A stretch of 58,293 nt of DNA, taken from an uncultured Phycisphaerales bacterium (GTDB lineage: Bacteria; Planctomycetota; Phycisphaerae; Phycisphaerales; UBA1924). Position numbers and translations under genes: made by a program. This document shows positions 38,579 through 46,328 of this stretch, in pieces; within the stretch, counting starts at the first letter, position 1; every line of letters starts with the position of its first letter. The notes under the pieces were generated by a model that saw only the letters and a program-made list of their open reading frames with translations, was not told where the DNA came from and searched no databases. The stretch is from NCBI GenBank assembly GCA_937995595.1, contig CALKJW010000021.1:1-58293 (forward strand), read 5' to 3'.

Positions 38579-38630
38579 GGGCCTTTGCTCCGTGTCGCGG
38601 CGGTTGGTGTGGGTGCCGTGGGAGAACAGT

Positions 38631-39473
38631 TTAGTGCGCGTCGGGGCGGCTCAGGAACACGACCTGCAGACCCGCGCTCTGTTTGCACACCGTGAAGTCG
38701 AAGCGCTGCCCGGCGCGCTCGACGTCGGCGCGCAGGCGTTCGAGGTCGTACGGGGCGTGCAGTTCGACGACGGCCCGGCGCACACGCCCGAGCCAGTCGG
38801 CGCAGTGCTCGAACACCTCGCGCTCCGCGCCCTCGATGTCGCACTTGAGCAGGTCGATGGCGCGGGCGGGGTCGACGCCGGCCCGCCCTAGCACGTCGGG
38901 CAGCGTGAGCGCGTCCACGGCCGGGCCGGCCGGCGCGCCGGCGCCCGCGTCGTCGCGCATCGAGTAGGCCCACTCCCACTCGGCCTTGTCGAGCGTGACT
39001 CGACGGGCCCGCCCGGCCACGCACGCCTCGATCACGACCGGCGCGGGTGCGTCGGGCATCGCCGCGGCGTTGCGCCGGCACAGCGCGGCGTTGGCGGCGT
39101 CGGGCTCGACGGCGACGACGGTCGCGCCGGGCCAGGTCTCCTGCCAGCAGCGGACGCTGTACCCGGCGTTGGCGCCCAGGTCGACGATCAGCGGCGCGGG
39201 CCCGAGGTCCAGCCGCGTGCACGCCGCGTATTCGTCGCACGCGTAGATCTCGTTGAGCACCGAGAAATCGCTGGAGTACAACCGAGCAAGAAACGGTTCG
39301 CGCGACGCGGCCATCCGCACGCGGCAGACCCGGCCGCGACCGGGCAGCGGCGCGCCGGGGAACCGGAGCAGGACCCGGTTGTACAGGTCGAGCAGCCACG
39401 ATCGGACGTCGCCGTAGCGGCGGCGCTCGCTCAGGCGCTCTCCCAGCACTCGGATCAGTCTGCGGATCGGCAT
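38631..39473 (-). CDS. FkbM-family SAM-dependent methyltransferase
   Basis: A 280-residue methyltransferase. SAM-binding motif I is LIVDLGANAGYSVRCW, motif II is VVAVEPDAANAALC, and the FkbM signature LLKCDIEGAEREVFEH lies at about residues 212-227. FkbM enzymes O-methylate sugars or small molecules, often in surface polysaccharide synthesis, which fits the divergent flippase gene next to it. No signal peptide. ATG 39473 (MPIRRLIRVLG) is preferred over longer frame readings because upstream sequence is low complexity. Confidence 0.85.
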   Translation of the reverse strand: MPIRRLIRVLGERLSERRRYGDVRSWLLDLYNRVLLRFPGAPLPGRGRVCRVRMAASREPFLARLYSSDFSVLNEIYACDEYAACTRLDLGPAPLIVDLGANAGYSVRCWQETWPGATVVAVEPDAANAALCRRNAAAMPDAPAPVVIEACVAGRARRVTLDKAEWEWAYSMRDDAGAGAPAGPAVDALTLPDVLGRAGVDPARAIDLLKCDIEGAEREVFEHCADWLGRVRRAVVELHAPYDLERLRADVERAGQRFDFTVCKQSAGLQVVFLSRPDAH

Positions 39474-39696
39474 GGCGAGGGTCGGGTGGGGCGGGTCCGG
39501 CGCGGCGGGGGCCTGGTGCCGGGCCGGTCGGGCGGTCGAACACATCGGCGCGCGGGACGGTCCGCGCTTACCGCGCCGCCCAAACACCTGCCTGCCGCGC
39601 GGCTTGGCTCCCGGTGCGACCCCGGGGCGCTCGACGGCCGTACGAGCGGCGGTGCGCGGTTGTGCACGCCCGATCAGGCCGATAAACGACCCAGCC

Positions 39697-41421
39697 ATGC
39701 CCGACCCCAGCAACGACCGCCCGCCGTCCGGTCACGCCGAAGCGGGCGCGGACGCGCCCGAAGAGCCCGCGCCGGGCGTGAGCGCGGCCGCCGCGGCCGA
39801 CGAGCCGACCGAGGCGTTCATCTCCGGCGCCGAGGCGGGGATGGCGTCGCGCGTGAAGCGCGGCGTGGCGTGGTTCATGGCCAACCTGCTGCTGGGGCGC
39901 GGGCTGTCGTTCGTCGCCTTCGTGGTGCTGGGCCTGATCCTCGACAAGGAGGTGTTCGGCGTCTGGGCGACGGCGTTCGCGCTCTCGGTGTTCGCGCAGA
40001 TCTTCAAGGACGGCGGCGTGGTCTACCTGCTGCCGCAGCGCGGCGAGCGCGAGTTCGCGGCGATCGTGGGCCCGGTGTTCTGGATGGCGCTGGCGTTCAA
40101 CGTCGGCGTCGCGGCGCTGCTGGCGGCGCTGGCGTACCCCGCCGCGGCGCACTTCGGGCGGGCCGAGTTCGTGCCCATCCTGCTGGGCATCGCGCTGGCC
40201 GTGCCGCTGGGGACGCCCGCCTCGGTGTACACGGCGACGCTGCAGATGCGCCTGCGGTTCCCGGCGATCTCGCGGATCAGCATGGCCTCGTCGGTGCTGC
40301 GCAACGTCACGCTGGTGGCGGGTGCGGTCGGCGGGCTTGGGCCGATGTCGTTCGTGGTGCCGATGATCGTGGGCGCGGTGTTCGAGAGCGCGGCGGGGTA
40401 CGCCGCGACGCGCGAGAAGCCGTGGACGCGCGGCCCCGGTCTGGCGCGCTGGCCCGAACTCTTCCACGCGAGCAAGTGGCTGATCGTGACGGTGCTGGCC
40501 TACGCGGGCTTCAACCAGGGCGGGTATCTGGCGATGGGCTTGGTCGCGCCCAGCGACGAGGTCGGCGTGTTCTTCTTCGCCTATCAGTTGGTGCTGCAGG
40601 CCGACAACCTGCTGCACTACGGCGTGGGGTTCGTGCTCTTCGGGGCGTTCTCGCGCATCGCGCACGAGCACGAGCGCGCCCAGGCCGCCGCGGTGCGGTC
40701 GGCCCGCGCGCTGGCGATCGTCGCCGCCCCGGCGACGATCGGGCTGGCGGTGTGCTTTGCGCCGCTGGAGCGGGCCGTGTGGGGGGGCAAGTGGGCCGAG
40801 GCGGGATTCGCCGCGGCGGTGATCGCGCTGTTCTGCACGTGGCGGATCGTGTTCGCGGTGCCGTCGTCGGCGGCGCAGGCGCGGGGGCGCTGGCGCTTCC
40901 ACGCGGTGACGACGCTCGCCGGCGGCGCGGGCACGATGCTGGCGATCTTGGTCGGCGTTCTGGTGCGCCCGACGGCCGACGCCGCGGGCGTGGCCATGGC
41001 CGCGAGCATGGTGCTGGTCCTCGGCGGCCTGTACGTCTTCGGCATGGGCAGGCTGGGAGTCCCGGCGCGGCGGTCGGTCGGGGCGGTGCTGCCCCCGTGG
41101 CTGGTGGGCGTCGCGGCCGCGGCGTGCGTGCTGGGCGCGGCGCACCTGGCCGCCGATCTCCTGTCCGGGCTGGAGCAGACCGTCGGCCGGCTGTGCGTGC
41201 GCCTCGCGGCGTGGGCGGGCGCCGGGCCGCGGGCCGCCGCGCGCGCGGGGACGACGGGCGCGGCGTGCGTCACCCTGCTGCTGCTGGGCGTGGCCTTCGC
41301 GAAGCTGTACCTCGTGGGCCTGCGGGTGCTGGCGCCCGGCGCGGTGCGCGACGCGCTGGCGCTGGCCCCGGCGCGGCTGCGCCCGCACGCCGAGCGGTTC
41401 CTGATGATGCGCGCGGCGTGA
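39697..41421 (+). CDS. Wzx-type oligosaccharide flippase (MOP superfamily)
   Basis: A 574-residue inner-membrane protein with about 13-14 membrane segments, in the polysaccharide transporter family of lipid-linked oligosaccharide flippases. Seen: RVKRGVAWFMANLLLGRGLS at the start of helix 1, LGLILDKEVFGVWATAFA, and the mid-protein ASKWLIVTVLAYAGFNQGGY, all of family type. Residues 1-50 form an acidic, Ala/Pro-rich cytoplasmic extension. The C-terminus ends in a long helical segment. Start ATG 39697. The neighbouring FkbM methyltransferase is divergent across 223 bases; together with the GT39 enzyme downstream it suggests glycan export, though no polymerase is visible. Confidence 0.83.
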   Translation: MPDPSNDRPPSGHAEAGADAPEEPAPGVSAAAAADEPTEAFISGAEAGMASRVKRGVAWFMANLLLGRGLSFVAFVVLGLILDKEVFGVWATAFALSVFAQIFKDGGVVYLLPQRGEREFAAIVGPVFWMALAFNVGVAALLAALAYPAAAHFGRAEFVPILLGIALAVPLGTPASVYTATLQMRLRFPAISRISMASSVLRNVTLVAGAVGGLGPMSFVVPMIVGAVFESAAGYAATREKPWTRGPGLARWPELFHASKWLIVTVLAYAGFNQGGYLAMGLVAPSDEVGVFFFAYQLVLQADNLLHYGVGFVLFGAFSRIAHEHERAQAAAVRSARALAIVAAPATIGLAVCFAPLERAVWGGKWAEAGFAAAVIALFCTWRIVFAVPSSAAQARGRWRFHAVTTLAGGAGTMLAILVGVLVRPTADAAGVAMAASMVLVLGGLYVFGMGRLGVPARRSVGAVLPPWLVGVAAAACVLGAAHLAADLLSGLEQTVGRLCVRLAAWAGAGPRAAARAGTTGAACVTLLLLGVAFAKLYLVGLRVLAPGAVRDALALAPARLRPHAERFLMMRAA

Positions 41422-41433
41422 TCGACGCGGCGC

Positions 41434-41470
41434 AAAAACGGACAGGCGCCGATCGGTCGACCGGCGCCTG
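41434..41470 (-). terminator. Terminator between the flippase and a convergent small gene
   Basis: Arms CAGGCGCCG (41443-41451) and CGGCGCCTG (41462-41470) with a 10-base loop. Reading minus, the stem is followed by CCGTTTTTGC, so it mainly serves the coiled-coil gene, 100 bases downstream of its stop. A GT-rich stretch lies between. Confidence 0.65.
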
Positions 41471-41569
41471 CCCGGAAAGGGTCCGTGTGTGTCGGAGGCT
41501 CGACGCGCAGGTGTGTGCGTCTGCGCGGGTGTGTGGGTGCGTGTGCAGGGGCGGGTGGTCGGCGGGGGT

Positions 41570-41863
41570 TCAGGCCTGCTCGTCGTCGCGCGAGCGGTCG
41601 TTGCCCCCGTGCTTGTTCTCGAGCATCTTGCGGAGGTACTGGTTCTCGCGCCGCGTCGCTTCGAGGTCGAAGACAAGGTACTTCACGCTCAGGCGGAGGT
41701 AGTCCAGCGCCTCCTGCAGTTCGTTGACCGTCTTCTTCATGCGGGCGTGGCGGTCGCGGGTGTCGTGCGCCAGCGCCTGGAGTTGCTCGCGCGCCGGCGA
41801 CGGCAGGCCGTCGAGTTGCTGCATGAGGTCGGTGAGTTTGGCGGTGAAGTCCTGCTCGTTCAT
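41570..41863 (-). CDS. Small coiled-coil protein
   Basis: A 97-residue, almost wholly helical protein. Heptad-like stretches run through MNEQDFTAKLTDLMQQLDGL, the central KKTVNELQEALDYLRLSVKY and LEATRRENQYLRKMLENKHG, so a dimeric coiled coil is likely. No signal peptide or membrane part. Similar short proteins occur in planctomycetes without known function (from memory). Start ATG 41863. Lone gene with its own terminator. Confidence 0.68.
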   Translation of the reverse strand: MNEQDFTAKLTDLMQQLDGLPSPAREQLQALAHDTRDRHARMKKTVNELQEALDYLRLSVKYLVFDLEATRRENQYLRKMLENKHGGNDRSRDDEQA

Positions 41864-42113
41864 GGGCGATGCTCCGGGTCTGGTGTTGTGCGGTCGCCCG
41901 GGCAAGGCCGAGGGGCGAGCGACCGGGAGACACGCAGAACAACACCGGGACCGCGGCCCGCCGTCGAGCCGTGCCACGCCGCGCCGGCCGGGTTTCCGGG
42001 CCCGCGGCGCGGCGACAACGCCCTTCCCCGCGTTGCAGGGGCGGGTCTATGAGACGTTCCGACTGGTTTCGGGCTCTACCGGGTGTGCCGGGCGTGCGGG
42101 CTGTTGCCGCGGC

Positions 42114-42761
42114 TCAACGGAACACGTCCATGCGACGCAACGCCTGTTGCGCCGGGGCAGGGGCGGAGGCGAGCAGGCGCGCGAGTTCCGCGGCGTCCTG
42201 CTTCTTCATGTCCAGCACCAGTTTCTTGAGGTGCTGGTCGCGGTTGACCGCGAAGCGGTCGAACAACTGCTCCAGTTCGTGCCGGCTGAACAGCGAGAGC
42301 GGGTCGGCCAGACCGGTCTGGGCCGCGGCCCAGTCCAGCAGCGTCCCGCCCTGCTTGCCGAAACGGTACAGGTTGAACGTCGCCTTGATGCGCCCGGGCA
42401 GCGAGACAAACGGGTCGCGCGCCGCCTCGGGCACGCGCTGCAGCGCTTCCTTGGCCTGCTCCACCCCGCCCGCGGGTTGTGGCGCGGCGAAGGGGTCGGG
42501 GCCCCGGTCCGGCGCGTCGGCCGAGCCTGCCGCGCTGGCCGCGGCCTGCGCGATGGCCGACTCGGTCGCCGGCAGGAGCATGGCGAAGGCGGTGGAGAGC
42601 GTCTTGAGGCCGGCCCGGTCGAAGCGCACGGTCAGCATCTGGCAGGGCTGGCCCTCGTGCTGCGCGTTGGCCGCGTTGGTCACCACGCCGGTGCCCCACT
42701 CCGGGCGCTGCGCGTGCAGGACACGGTCGCCGAAACTCCACTGACGAGAGATGGTCGCCAC
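42114..42761 (-). CDS. DUF3553-containing protein
   Basis: A 215-residue protein. Residues 7-60 form a small SH3-like unit of the DUF3553 type (WSFGDRVLHAQRPEWGTGVV, then MLTVRFDRAGLKTLSTAFA), a module found on DNA-repair helicases and in short planctomycete proteins. The rest, after a Gln/Pro-rich linker, is helical (LSLFSRHELEQLFDRFAVNR; QDAAELARLLASAPAPAQQA). The start is GTG 42761 (VATISRQW), with AAGGA ten bases before; it fixes DUF3553 at the N-terminus. Function unknown. It is divergent from rpoZ across 327 bases. Confidence 0.72.
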   Translation of the reverse strand: MATISRQWSFGDRVLHAQRPEWGTGVVTNAANAQHEGQPCQMLTVRFDRAGLKTLSTAFAMLLPATESAIAQAAASAAGSADAPDRGPDPFAAPQPAGGVEQAKEALQRVPEAARDPFVSLPGRIKATFNLYRFGKQGGTLLDWAAAQTGLADPLSLFSRHELEQLFDRFAVNRDQHLKKLVLDMKKQDAAELARLLASAPAPAQQALRRMDVFR

Positions 42762-43088
42762 CTTCTGGGTTCCTTGCGGATCACGTGCCGCGCCCGCACG
42801 GTCGGGCTTGACCGTGCCGCGAACACCGCTTCCGGCCAGACTCCCCCCAAGCCCCGATCCCTGCCCCCGGATCGCCAACCCGCGCGCGACGTGCCGCGGC
42901 GGGAGGGTACTCATTGGAATGATACGTCGGCCGCGGATGGCCGGTTGAATCACAAAACCGACGCGGGAAAAGGCGGGGATTCGGGGGTGGGCCAAGCCGG
43001 CCGGGGGGGCTAGCATCAGGTCTGCGCCCGGGTGGCTCGCGGCCGTCGGCCGGGGCCTCTGCGGGCTCGCACAGGAGCGAAACGCCCC
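42762..43088. other. Intergenic region of 327 bases between divergent genes
   Basis: Holds promoters for the DUF3553 gene (minus) and rpoZ (plus). A locally less GC-rich piece lies at 42911-42975. AGGAG at 43073-43077 is the rpoZ ribosome-binding site. I see no hairpin or repeat that stands out. Confidence 0.45.
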
Positions 43089-43331
43089 ATGATCGAAGCG
43101 CTCAAGAGCGACGAGATTGTCAACAAGTTCGGCGGCCGGTTCAAACTGTGCGCGCTGATCCAGCGGCGGCTGGTGCAACTCATGGAGGGGGCGCGGCCGA
43201 TGATTGACCGGCGCGGGCGGTCGGACCTGGAGGTCGCGATCGAGGAGATCGTGCAGGGCAAGATCGCGCTGGACTTCGACACCACGCAGGCCGGCGACCT
43301 CGAGAAGATCATGCCGGGCTGGCGGGCCTAG
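43089..43331 (+). CDS. rpoZ: DNA-directed RNA polymerase omega subunit
   Basis: An 80-residue protein that helps assemble the beta-prime subunit of RNA polymerase. The core VNKFGGRFKLCALIQRRLVQ LMEGARP matches the omega signature (N-x-F-x-L-...-R-x-RQL), followed by the LEVAIEEIVQGKIAL helix. The short length is normal. ATG 43089 with AGGAG upstream. As in other bacteria, it is followed by a phosphopantothenoylcysteine-decarboxylase gene, here 80 bases downstream. Confidence 0.85.
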   Translation: MIEALKSDEIVNKFGGRFKLCALIQRRLVQLMEGARPMIDRRGRSDLEVAIEEIVQGKIALDFDTTQAGDLEKIMPGWRA

Positions 43332-43411
43332 GCGGTTTCGCGGCCGCGCGTGACGCCATCGTGATCGGAATCGGCCCCCGGCGCGGGTGCGCCGGCGCGA
43401 TAGCATTGCCC

Positions 43412-43996
43412 ATGACCGAGGTCTTCCATGGCGCGCGGGTGCTGGTGGGCGTCACGGGCGGGATCGCCGCGTACAAGACCTGCACGCTGGTGAGCCGCCT
43501 GGCGCAGGCGGGGGCGCGGGTGACGGTCGCGATGACGGACGGCGCGACGCGGTTCGTCACGCCGCTGACTTTCCAGGCGCTCTCGGCGCGCCCGGTCTAC
43601 ACCAGCCCGTGGGAGCACGTCGAATCGCACGACCCGCAGCACGTGAGTCTGGCGCGCGAGTTGGACGTGGCGGTGGTCGCGCCGTGCAGCATGGACTGCC
43701 TTGCGCGGCTGGCGACGGGCCGGTGCGACGACGCCGTGACGCTGATCCTCGCGGCGGTCGACCGCGCGCGGACGCCGGTGCTGCTCGCGCCGGCGATGAA
43801 CGCGGCGATGTGGTCGCAGGCGTCGACGCAGCGGAACGTCGCGACGCTCGCGGCCGACGGGTTCGGGTTCGTCGGGCCGGTCGAGGGCTGGCAGGCCTGC
43901 CGCACGTCGGGCGTCGGGCGCATGAGCGAGCCGGAGGAGATCCTCGAAGCGCTCGCGGCCGCGCTGCGGCGGCGTCGGGCCGAGGGCGCGGCGTGA
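43412..43996 (+). CDS. coaC: Phosphopantothenoylcysteine decarboxylase (CoaC), stand-alone
   Basis: A 194-residue FMN-dependent flavoprotein that decarboxylates phosphopantothenoylcysteine in coenzyme A synthesis. Seen: VLVGVTGGIAAYKTCTLVSR, the FMN-binding start; HVSLARELDVAVVAPCSMDC; PAMN (about residues 127-130) and WQACRTSGVGRMSEP, with the active-site Cys of the substrate clamp (ACR where ACG is usual). The CoaB synthetase half, fused in most bacteria, is absent and not found next door, so CoaB must be elsewhere. The start ATG 43412 is the first in frame that gives the family N-terminus. Confidence 0.88.
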   Translation: MTEVFHGARVLVGVTGGIAAYKTCTLVSRLAQAGARVTVAMTDGATRFVTPLTFQALSARPVYTSPWEHVESHDPQHVSLARELDVAVVAPCSMDCLARLATGRCDDAVTLILAAVDRARTPVLLAPAMNAAMWSQASTQRNVATLAADGFGFVGPVEGWQACRTSGVGRMSEPEEILEALAAALRRRRAEGAA

Positions 43997-44000
43997 GCGA

Positions 44001-45560
44001 TCAGTCGGTCCGGCCCGGGCCCACGACCAGCAGCAGCACCCACCGGTAGCGGCCGAGTTCGCCGTCGGCGACCGGGGCCAGTTGCCCCGCTTCGCGGCGC
44101 GGGGCGTAGCGCTCGGCCTCGCCGCTCTGGTCGTCGGTGCGCAGCAGCAGGTAGTCGCCGGGCGCGGGCAGGTCGGCGTTGAGCATGCGCGGCTTGGCCC
44201 AGACCGGGCGCAGCGTCCGCCCCTGCGCGGCCGCCGCGGCACGCGCGTAGAGCAGGACGTCGGGCCGGGCCTCGATCAGGTCGTCGGCCCAGACGGTCGC
44301 GCCGTCGGCGATTGCGGCGGCCAGCGCGGCGCCGGCGGTGCGGCCGGTGGCCTTCGGCGCCGGTTCGACGGCGCGGGTGTTGATGATCATGCCCGCGGCG
44401 ACGAGCACGCCGCACCACGCGCCCGGCCCGCGGAAGACGACGGCGCGCAAGAGGTCGCGCCGGCGCGGCGCAAAGCCGCCGCGGGCGAAGGGGCCCTGCC
44501 CGCCCCCGCCCCACGCGCCGCGCACCGCGTAACCGACGACCGGCGCGAGGAACACGCACGCGGGCATGACGTAGCGCGGGTTGTCGACGCCCAGCGCGAC
44601 GTAGAGCAGGCACGAGGCGAGCCACGCGAAGGCGCACGCGCGCCCGAAGAGCGCGGCACGGTTCCACTGCTCGTCGGCGCTCTCGCTCTCGCGGTGCGCG
44701 TCGCGCCCGAAGGCCCACGCCAGCGCGAGCGACGAGGGCAGGGCCGCGGCGAGGGCCAGCGGCAGCAGCAGCGCGGTGCGCCCGGGCCGCTGCCAGAGGA
44801 ACGAGCCGGTCTCGCGCACGGCGTCGGGGTCGCTGTTGTGCCGGGCGATCAGCCAGAGCAGCGCCGCCGCCGCCGCGCCGCCCAGCACGACCGCGGCCAG
44901 CGCCGCCGGGTTGGCCAGCGGGCGGAGGCTCCGGCGCGCGGCGCACGCGCCGACGAACGCGCCGAGCACGCACGGCGCGCTCGCGGCGGACTTGGTGAGC
45001 GCGAAGGCGACGACGCCCAGCGCGGCCAGCAGCGCGAGCACGGCGTCGGCCGCGCGGGGTCGGGGCGGGCCGCCCAGCAGCAGCGCGACCAGCGGCAGCG
45101 CGGCCAGTTGCGTGGCGAGGGTGTTGAGCGCCTCGATCTCCGCGCTGCGGGCCGGGCCCCACAGGAGCGGGATCACCGCCTGCGACAGGCCCGCGGCCAG
45201 GCCGCCCATCGGCCCCAGCCACGCGCGCCCCAGCGCCAGCGCGGTCAGCGCCATGAGCGTGCAGGCCAGCGCGCTGGGGAAACGTGCCGCGAACTCGGTG
45301 CGCCCGAAGACCGCGCTGCTGGCGGCGATGGCCCACGGCATGCCCGGCGGCTTGCGGACGTAGGTGAGTTCGAACATCTCTGTGCGGAGCCAGTCTCCCG
45401 AGTCGAGCATCGCCCACGCGGGCGCGACGCGGTGGCCCTCGCTCTGGCGGAAGGGCGCTCGCCCGAGCAGCAGCCAGTGCACGCACAGGCAGGCGAGCAG
45501 GACGACCGCCGCGTGACGCAGCAGGTCGCGCCGCGCGCCGCTGGCCGCGCCCCCGGGCAC
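44001..45560 (-). CDS. GT39/ArnT-like membrane glycosyltransferase
   Basis: A 519-residue multi-spanning membrane protein of the family that transfers sugars from polyprenyl-phosphate carriers to protein or lipid. The N-terminal helix and first periplasmic loop contain FRQSEGHRVAPAWAMLDSGD (the acidic pair position reads SE), then TYVRKPPGMPWAIAASSAVF, matching the R-K-PP-L-x-YW motif of the family. About eleven further hydrophobic segments follow. A C-terminal soluble part of about 150 residues closes the chain. The GTG start at 45560 is one base after the phosphatase stop, implying coupling. Donor and acceptor are unknown. Confidence 0.82.
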   Translation of the reverse strand: MPGGAASGARRDLLRHAAVVLLACLCVHWLLLGRAPFRQSEGHRVAPAWAMLDSGDWLRTEMFELTYVRKPPGMPWAIAASSAVFGRTEFAARFPSALACTLMALTALALGRAWLGPMGGLAAGLSQAVIPLLWGPARSAEIEALNTLATQLAALPLVALLLGGPPRPRAADAVLALLAALGVVAFALTKSAASAPCVLGAFVGACAARRSLRPLANPAALAAVVLGGAAAAALLWLIARHNSDPDAVRETGSFLWQRPGRTALLLPLALAAALPSSLALAWAFGRDAHRESESADEQWNRAALFGRACAFAWLASCLLYVALGVDNPRYVMPACVFLAPVVGYAVRGAWGGGGQGPFARGGFAPRRRDLLRAVVFRGPGAWCGVLVAAGMIINTRAVEPAPKATGRTAGAALAAAIADGATVWADDLIEARPDVLLYARAAAAAQGRTLRPVWAKPRMLNADLPAPGDYLLLRTDDQSGEAERYAPRREAGQLAPVADGELGRYRWVLLLVVGPGRTD

Positions 45561-45561
45561 G

Positions 45562-46227
45562 TCAGCGATTCTCCGGCGAAGCGGGCGATGCCGGGGCGTG
45601 GGGCGACACGTCGACCGGCGGCTGGTCGGGCACCTGCGAGCCGGCGCGGAAGGCGCGCCGGATCTGCTCCTGCCAGTCGTCGAGGTACTCGAACAGGCGC
45701 GGGTTGTCGCGCGGGTCGTGTCGGAAGTTCAGCGCTTCGCGCCGCGCCTCGGCGTTGTCGCGCCCCTGGACGATGTCGCGGTACAGCACGACGCACCCGC
45801 TGGTGCGCTGCGCGCCGGCGGAGCAGTGCACGAGCACGGGGTGGTTGCGCTCGTCGGCCAGCACGCGCAGCGCGGCGACGTAGGCGTTGGGGTTGCCGGT
45901 GCCGTCGCCCGAGAGGTGGAAGACGTAGCGCGTGAGGCCCAGCGAATCGGCGGTGCGCCGGGCCAGGTCCTCGCCGCGCGGGTCGGCGTCGAACCCGCCC
46001 AGGTCGATGATCGTGCGGATGCCGCGCTCTTCGTGCACCTTGCGCAGCGCCCGCGGCGTCAGCGCGGCGGCGCGGTAGACGTGCCCGGCCTCGACCACGC
46101 CGAAGTTCCGCGGCACGAGATGGTCGCGGACGCCGCCCTTGCTCCAGTAGGCCCACGCGCCCAGCGCGGCGACGGCCGCCGCGAGCAGCGCGAACCGGGC
46201 GGCGTTGGACGGGGGCGCGGAGATCAT
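45562..46227 (-). CDS. Membrane-anchored protein tyrosine/dual-specificity phosphatase
   Basis: A 221-residue phosphatase of the cysteine-based class. The P-loop HCSAGAQR (His134, nucleophile Cys135, Arg141) fits HCx5R and is preceded by NHPVLVHC. The Asp acid is probably in HLSGDGTGNPNAY (about residues 102-114). Residues 12-28 form one membrane helix (ARFALLAAAVAALGAWAYW), so the domain lies at the membrane, perhaps outside. Similar enzymes remove phosphate from tyrosine or inositides. The GT39 gene follows by one base, hence a two-gene operon. The Pro/Ala-rich C-terminus is likely disordered. Confidence 0.83.
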   Translation of the reverse strand: MISAPPSNAARFALLAAAVAALGAWAYWSKGGVRDHLVPRNFGVVEAGHVYRAAALTPRALRKVHEERGIRTIIDLGGFDADPRGEDLARRTADSLGLTRYVFHLSGDGTGNPNAYVAALRVLADERNHPVLVHCSAGAQRTSGCVVLYRDIVQGRDNAEARREALNFRHDPRDNPRLFEYLDDWQEQIRRAFRAGSQVPDQPPVDVSPHAPASPASPENR

Positions 46228-46328
46228 GCACGATGATAGGGAACGCGGAGCCGGGTATGCCGGGTGCGGTGCTCGAGCGAGAACGCCGCAGGCGCGCGGC
46301 ATTGGACGCCTGCCGCCCGGCGACCGGT

